A stretch of 64,000 bases of DNA from Solirubrobacterales bacterium 67-14. Lineage in GTDB: Bacteria > Actinomycetota > Thermoleophilia > Solirubrobacterales > 70-9. A program made the translations under genes and the position numbers. Where the stretch lies: positions 36,889 through 100,888 of the forward strand of contig MKST01000005.1 of the NCBI GenBank assembly GCA_001897355.1. Direction: 5' to 3'. Below, piece by piece: positions 61,026 through 64,000 of this stretch. Within the stretch, counting starts at the first letter, position 1. Each line of letters starts with the position of its first letter. The notes under the pieces were generated by a model. The model was given only the letters and a program-made list of their open reading frames with translations, was not told the DNA's origin and ran no database searches.

Positions 61026-62969
61026 GTGCCGTCCGGAGGAAAATCGCGGTTGGGGGTTTGTGCAGTGGGCGTTCTGTTCGCCCTGGCGGTGCTGCTGACT
61101 TTTTCTTCGTCGTCTTTCGCGGCCGTGGAACAGCGAGCGGCCGCCCGCGAGCTGGCCGAGAAATACGTGCCGATCATGATGATCCGCGAGCAGGGCAAGG
61201 ATCTTTGCGACACCAAGGTCGAGCAGTACCAGGTGATGCCGGTCGACGCCCTGTTCGGCAACCCGGACGTGAAGTTGATGGGAAACAACGGCAAGTCGAA
61301 GTCGACCTTGATCAAGAAGGCGCCGACGGTCGACGATCTCCGTAACCGTGGGGAAGAGGCTTACCTCGACTTCCGGGGCGACCCGCTCGGCAACACCTGC
61401 GTCTACGCCAAGGACTTCGACCGGATGCGGAAGAACGGCCAGGCGCCGGTCGCGGTCTACGCCCATATCTCACACGAGAAGGGCCGTTCAGGCCTCGCCC
61501 TTCAGTACTGGTTCTACTGGTATTTCAACCAGTTCAACGATCTGCATGAGAGCGATTGGGAAGGGATGCAGATCACCTTCGACGCCGACACGCCCGCGGA
61601 GGCGCTGGACCAACAGCCGGATCAGATGATCCTCTTCCAGCATGGCGGCGGCGAACGGGCCGACTGGGATGACAGCAAGGTCGAGAAGGAAGGCGACCAC
61701 CCGGTCGTGTACCCGGCGGCCGGGTCGCATGCCACCTTCTACCAGTCGGCCGTCTACCCCCAGAACGGCTGGAACGGGGCGGGGGTCGGCTGTGACAACA
61801 CCTCCGAGCCGCTCACGGAACTGCGGCCGTACGCGATCCTGCTTCCGGATCGAGCGACGGATCAGGGCAAGTTCGCCTGGCTTTCCTTCGACGGTCGCTG
61901 GGGCCAGAAGGAAAAGGGCTTCAACAACGGCCCGACCGGACCCCAGACCAAGGACCAGTGGGATGCGCCCTTCAGTTGGATGGAGCAGCAGCGCCACACC
62001 AGTCCGCGGATGCCAGGCGGGGGGCTGGTCGGCCCGGACGCCGTCAACGCCTTCTGCGGCGTGATGGAGAGCGTGACCGGGGTGATGAACCTGCAGCAGT
62101 CCGACCCCTGGCTGGCCTACGCCCTGGTCGTCGCCTTCATCCTCGCCGCCTTCCTGGTCTTCGGTTACTCGAAGTGGCGGCCGGCCGACGCCGATGACCT
62201 CCGGCGCCAGCGGGCCTACGGCCAGATCGTCAACGCCAGCTTCCGGCTCTACTGGCGGCACATGAAGGCATTCGCGGTGCTGGGGGCGATCGCGATCCCG
62301 ATCGTCGGCGGCACCCAGTACCTGGGCGGCCTGCTCGGGGACATCGCCGGCGGTAGCGGGGTCCTCCAGACCCTTTCCGACCTCGTGCTCGGGGTGGGGA
62401 GGCCGGTCGCCCAGGCCCTGGTGGCGGCCTTCGTGATCGTCTACATCCGGGAGTTGGTCCACCAGCGGCCGGCCGACGTGAAGGGTTCGCTGGACGGGAC
62501 CTGGGAGAGGTTCTGGCGAGTGGTGGTCGCCAAGCTGCTCTCGATCGCCGGGGTCTCCCTGCTGGTGCTCACCGTGGTGGGCATCCCCCTCGCGATCCGC
62601 TATCTGGTCACCTGGACCTTCGTCCAGCAGAACGTGCTGTTCACCGACCACTCGATTCGCGGTTCTTTCCGGGCCAGCAACGACCTGGTGCGTGGGCACT
62701 GGTGGCGCACCGTCCGCACCATGGTGCCGCTGCTCCTGCTGCTGACCATCGCCGGGCCGTTGCTCGGCCTGTTCCTGATCTTCACCCCGCTGCCGCTGCT
62801 GCTCGTCAACGTGATCGGCTCGGTCGTCTTCGCGGTCGCGATCCCCTTCACCACGGCTGGGACCACGCTCCTCTACTTCGACCTCCAGGCCCGCCAAGAG
62901 GAGTACGGCACGGTGCCCCGCCGCTCCTGGGTTCCGTGGCGGCCCGCGGCCTTGGGCCGCGTAACATAA
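61026..62969 (+). CDS. Vps62-like extracytoplasmic domain fused to a YciC-like multi-helix membrane domain
   Basis: 647 residues from GTG. An N-terminal signal or anchor helix (CAVGVLFALAVLLTFSSSSFA, 12-32) is followed by about 330 residues of the Vps62/DUF946 type. Its landmarks are LQYWFYWYFNQFNDLHESDWEGMQITFD and HPVVYPAAGSHATFYQS. A helix near 360-382 (YALVVAFILAAFLVFGYSKW) leads to about 260 residues with six helices. That part resembles the membrane domain of YciC/GDPD-like proteins (YGQIVNASFRLYWRHMKAFAVLGAI, VTWTFVQQNVLFTDHSIRGSFRASNDLVRGHWWRT). The function is unknown. The fusion is unusual. Twin-hairpin copy 5 begins at its stop codon. Confidence 0.75.
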   Translation: MPSGGKSRLGVCAVGVLFALAVLLTFSSSSFAAVEQRAAARELAEKYVPIMMIREQGKDLCDTKVEQYQVMPVDALFGNPDVKLMGNNGKSKSTLIKKAPTVDDLRNRGEEAYLDFRGDPLGNTCVYAKDFDRMRKNGQAPVAVYAHISHEKGRSGLALQYWFYWYFNQFNDLHESDWEGMQITFDADTPAEALDQQPDQMILFQHGGGERADWDDSKVEKEGDHPVVYPAAGSHATFYQSAVYPQNGWNGAGVGCDNTSEPLTELRPYAILLPDRATDQGKFAWLSFDGRWGQKEKGFNNGPTGPQTKDQWDAPFSWMEQQRHTSPRMPGGGLVGPDAVNAFCGVMESVTGVMNLQQSDPWLAYALVVAFILAAFLVFGYSKWRPADADDLRRQRAYGQIVNASFRLYWRHMKAFAVLGAIAIPIVGGTQYLGGLLGDIAGGSGVLQTLSDLVLGVGRPVAQALVAAFVIVYIRELVHQRPADVKGSLDGTWERFWRVVVAKLLSIAGVSLLVLTVVGIPLAIRYLVTWTFVQQNVLFTDHSIRGSFRASNDLVRGHWWRTVRTMVPLLLLLTIAGPLLGLFLIFTPLPLLLVNVIGSVVFAVAIPFTTAGTTLLYFDLQARQEEYGTVPRRSWVPWRPAALGRVT

Positions 62970-63043
62970 ATACGGCGTCCGGTCTTCGCCGGACGCCAAC
63001 AGAACCCCGCCGGCCCACAGAGATAAATGATGGATGGGCCGGC
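62967..63043 (-). repeat. Twin-hairpin repeat, copy 5, fused to the stop of the Vps62-like gene
   Basis: Reading away from the gene, the TAA stop is followed by ATAC and stem 2, GGCGTCCGG (62974-62982) with CCGGACGCC (62989-62997), loop TCTTCG. A linker with AACCCC leads to stem 1, GCCGGCCCA (63009-63017) with TGGGCCGGC (63035-63043), around a 17-base loop. Stem 1 equals copies 1 and 2, while stem 2 is new but perfectly paired. The orientation relative to the gene is the same as in copies 2 and 4. Confidence 0.85.
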
Positions 63044-63066
63044 TCTGTCTTCGGGGGCGAAGGGAC

Positions 63067-63095
63067 TTGACAGAATTTGTATCGCGATATATCGT
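63067..63095 (+). promoter_or_regulatory. Promoter and palindromic operator of the padR gene
   Basis: TTGACA (63067-63072) and TATCGT (63090-63095) are separated by exactly 17 bases. The perfect palindrome TATCGCGATA (63080-63089) lies in the spacer, and related sequence (TATCGTGAGATA, 63100-63111) follows. The AT-rich ATATC/GATAT dyads are typical of PadR operators. Autorepression by the PadR protein 38 bases downstream is likely. Confidence 0.78.
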
Positions 63096-63133
63096 TATGT
63101 ATCGTGAGATATTCATTTCGAAAGGAACAGAGA

Positions 63134-63742
63134 ATGTTTGATCCGAATTTCAACCCGCGAGAGCGGGGGCGCAGTCCCCACGGACCCGGACGAGGCGGTC
63201 CACACCGTCACGGTCGGGGCGGCCCCGGGGGCCGTGGCATGGGCGGCCCGGGCCGAGGCCGGCGGGCACGTCGCGGCGACATCCGCCAGGCGATCCTGCT
63301 GCTGCTCGACGACGGTCCCCGCAACGGCTATGGCCTGATGCAGGAAATCGAGGAACGCAGCGGCGGCACCTGGCGGCCCAGCCCCGGCTCGGTTTACCCG
63401 GCGCTGTCGCAACTCGAAGACGAAGGCCTGGTCACGATGGCCGAGAGCGAAGGACGCAAGGACTTCTCGCTGACCGAGGCCGGCGAGGCCTGGGTGGAAG
63501 AGAATCGCGAAAGCGTCGGCTCGCCCTGGGACACGACCGGACGAGGCGCCCCGAAGGAGTTGGGTTCGCTGCGCAAATCAACCCAGGCGCTGGCCATGGC
63601 CGCGCGCCAGCTGGCCCACACCGGAACGCCGAACCAGCTCGAAGAGGCCCGCAAGGTCGTCGACGAGGCGCGTCGCCGCCTCTACGGCATCCTCGCCCAG
63701 AGCGAGGAGGAGCAGGAGCAGGCCGGGGAAGAGCAGGACTGA
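63134..63742 (+). CDS. PadR-family transcriptional regulator with Gly/Arg/His-rich N-terminus
   Basis: The ATG at 63134 after AAAGGAACAG gives 202 residues. The first 48 residues are an unusual low-complexity segment (RGRSPHGPGRGGPHRHGRGG) rich in Gly, Arg, Pro and His, possibly DNA- or metal-binding. The PadR winged helix follows: RRGDIRQAILLLLDDGPRNG, then YGLMQEIEERSGGTWRPSPGSVYPALSQLEDEGLVTM. The C-terminal helices (LRKSTQALAMAARQL) would form the dimer. PadR proteins often control transporter or detoxification genes; no obvious target besides itself is adjacent. Confidence 0.9.
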   Translation: MFDPNFNPRERGRSPHGPGRGGPHRHGRGGPGGRGMGGPGRGRRARRGDIRQAILLLLDDGPRNGYGLMQEIEERSGGTWRPSPGSVYPALSQLEDEGLVTMAESEGRKDFSLTEAGEAWVEENRESVGSPWDTTGRGAPKELGSLRKSTQALAMAARQLAHTGTPNQLEEARKVVDEARRRLYGILAQSEEEQEQAGEEQD

Positions 63743-63760
63743 GACTCGGCGAGAGCAGGC

Positions 63761-64000
63761 TCAGCCGCGCGGCGAGGCATCCCTGAGCACGCCGCGCACC
63801 GCTGCCTCCAGCGCGGCCAGGGGGTCGATCACCCGCTCGCGGCGGTTGATCAGGATCGCGGTGGGGAGGTCGACCACGCAGACGGCGACCGTTTCGATCG
63901 CGGCCCGGTCCTCACGCTGCCAGAGTCCTCTCGCAAGCCGGCGCAGCACGCCTAATAGACGGTCATCGAGGTGTGTGAGCTCCTGCCTGAGCTGCTCTGA
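63761..64000 (-). CDS. Partial gene of unknown function (5' end beyond window)
   Basis: The minus-strand frame is open from the window edge down to a stop at 63761, so the protein starts outside. The visible 79 residues begin EQLRQELTHLDDRLLGVLRR and continue through REDRAAIETVAVCVVDLPTA to a C-terminal LAALEAAVRGVLRDASPRG. It looks helical with one central strand pair. The family is not recognised. It is convergent with padR. Confidence 0.5.
   Translation of the reverse strand, partial: SEQLRQELTHLDDRLLGVLRRLARGLWQREDRAAIETVAVCVVDLPTAILINRRERVIDPLAALEAAVRGVLRDASPRG

Overview
This is a GC-rich, almost gap-free stretch of bacterial chromosome. No rRNA, tRNA, CRISPR array, prophage or transposase is visible. 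The gene order and content point to an actinobacterium, most plausibly a deep-branching one of the Thermoleophilia/Solirubrobacterales type. The order rimP-nusA-infB-rbfA-nrnA-truB-ribF-rpsO-pnp, then dapB/dapA/rnj, cinA-recA-recX-rny-miaB-miaA-dapF-hflX, is a conserved actinobacterial backbone. MurT/GatD, a Gram-positive LexA box and the co-occurrence of RNase J and RNase Y support this. The lineage is inferred from content and was not tested by a tree.

Region by region. 1-2400: the end of coaBC, dtd, and an ECF sigma factor translationally coupled to a membrane-anchored protein. 2400-11000: the transcription/translation operon, beginning with a hairpin-plus-T-tract attenuator directly in front of rimP-nusA. 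11100-19400: pnp, an M16 peptidase, dapB, an amidase, dapA and rnj. 19363-19766: 404 bases without a gene, packed with four stem structures. 19767-30200: an MprAB-like two-component system, ftsK, cinA, a 440-base structured gap with a LexA box, recA, recX and rny. 30360-37540: miaB, miaA, dapF (both catalytic cysteines replaced by serine), an LL-DAP aminotransferase, an SDR, hflX and dut. 37515-38223: a DUF4160/DUF2442 pair set between two copies of the dut 3' end. 38700-43072: a minus-strand operon of methyltransferase, lipid kinase, murT, methyltransferase and gatD. 43119-64000: accessory genes, including a cyclophilin, a formylglycine-generating enzyme, YihY, TetR-P450, MMPL/TetR, an NlpC/P60 hydrolase under a c-di-AMP riboswitch, rpiA, an ABC exporter, an AI-2E transporter, ALDH, CsbD, hydrolases, a Vps62-like membrane fusion and a PadR regulator.

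Genes that act together: an RNA-decay set (PNPase, RNase J, RNase Y, NrnA); a lysine/DAP set (DapA, DapB, DapF-like, aminotransferase); and a cell-wall set (MurT, GatD, NlpC/P60). The most novel signal is a family of five roughly 80-bp twin-hairpin repeats (19525, 26150, 26281, 47358, 62967). Their two stems change sequence with compensating base changes while the loop and linker stay conserved, and three of the five start at the stop codon of a gene.
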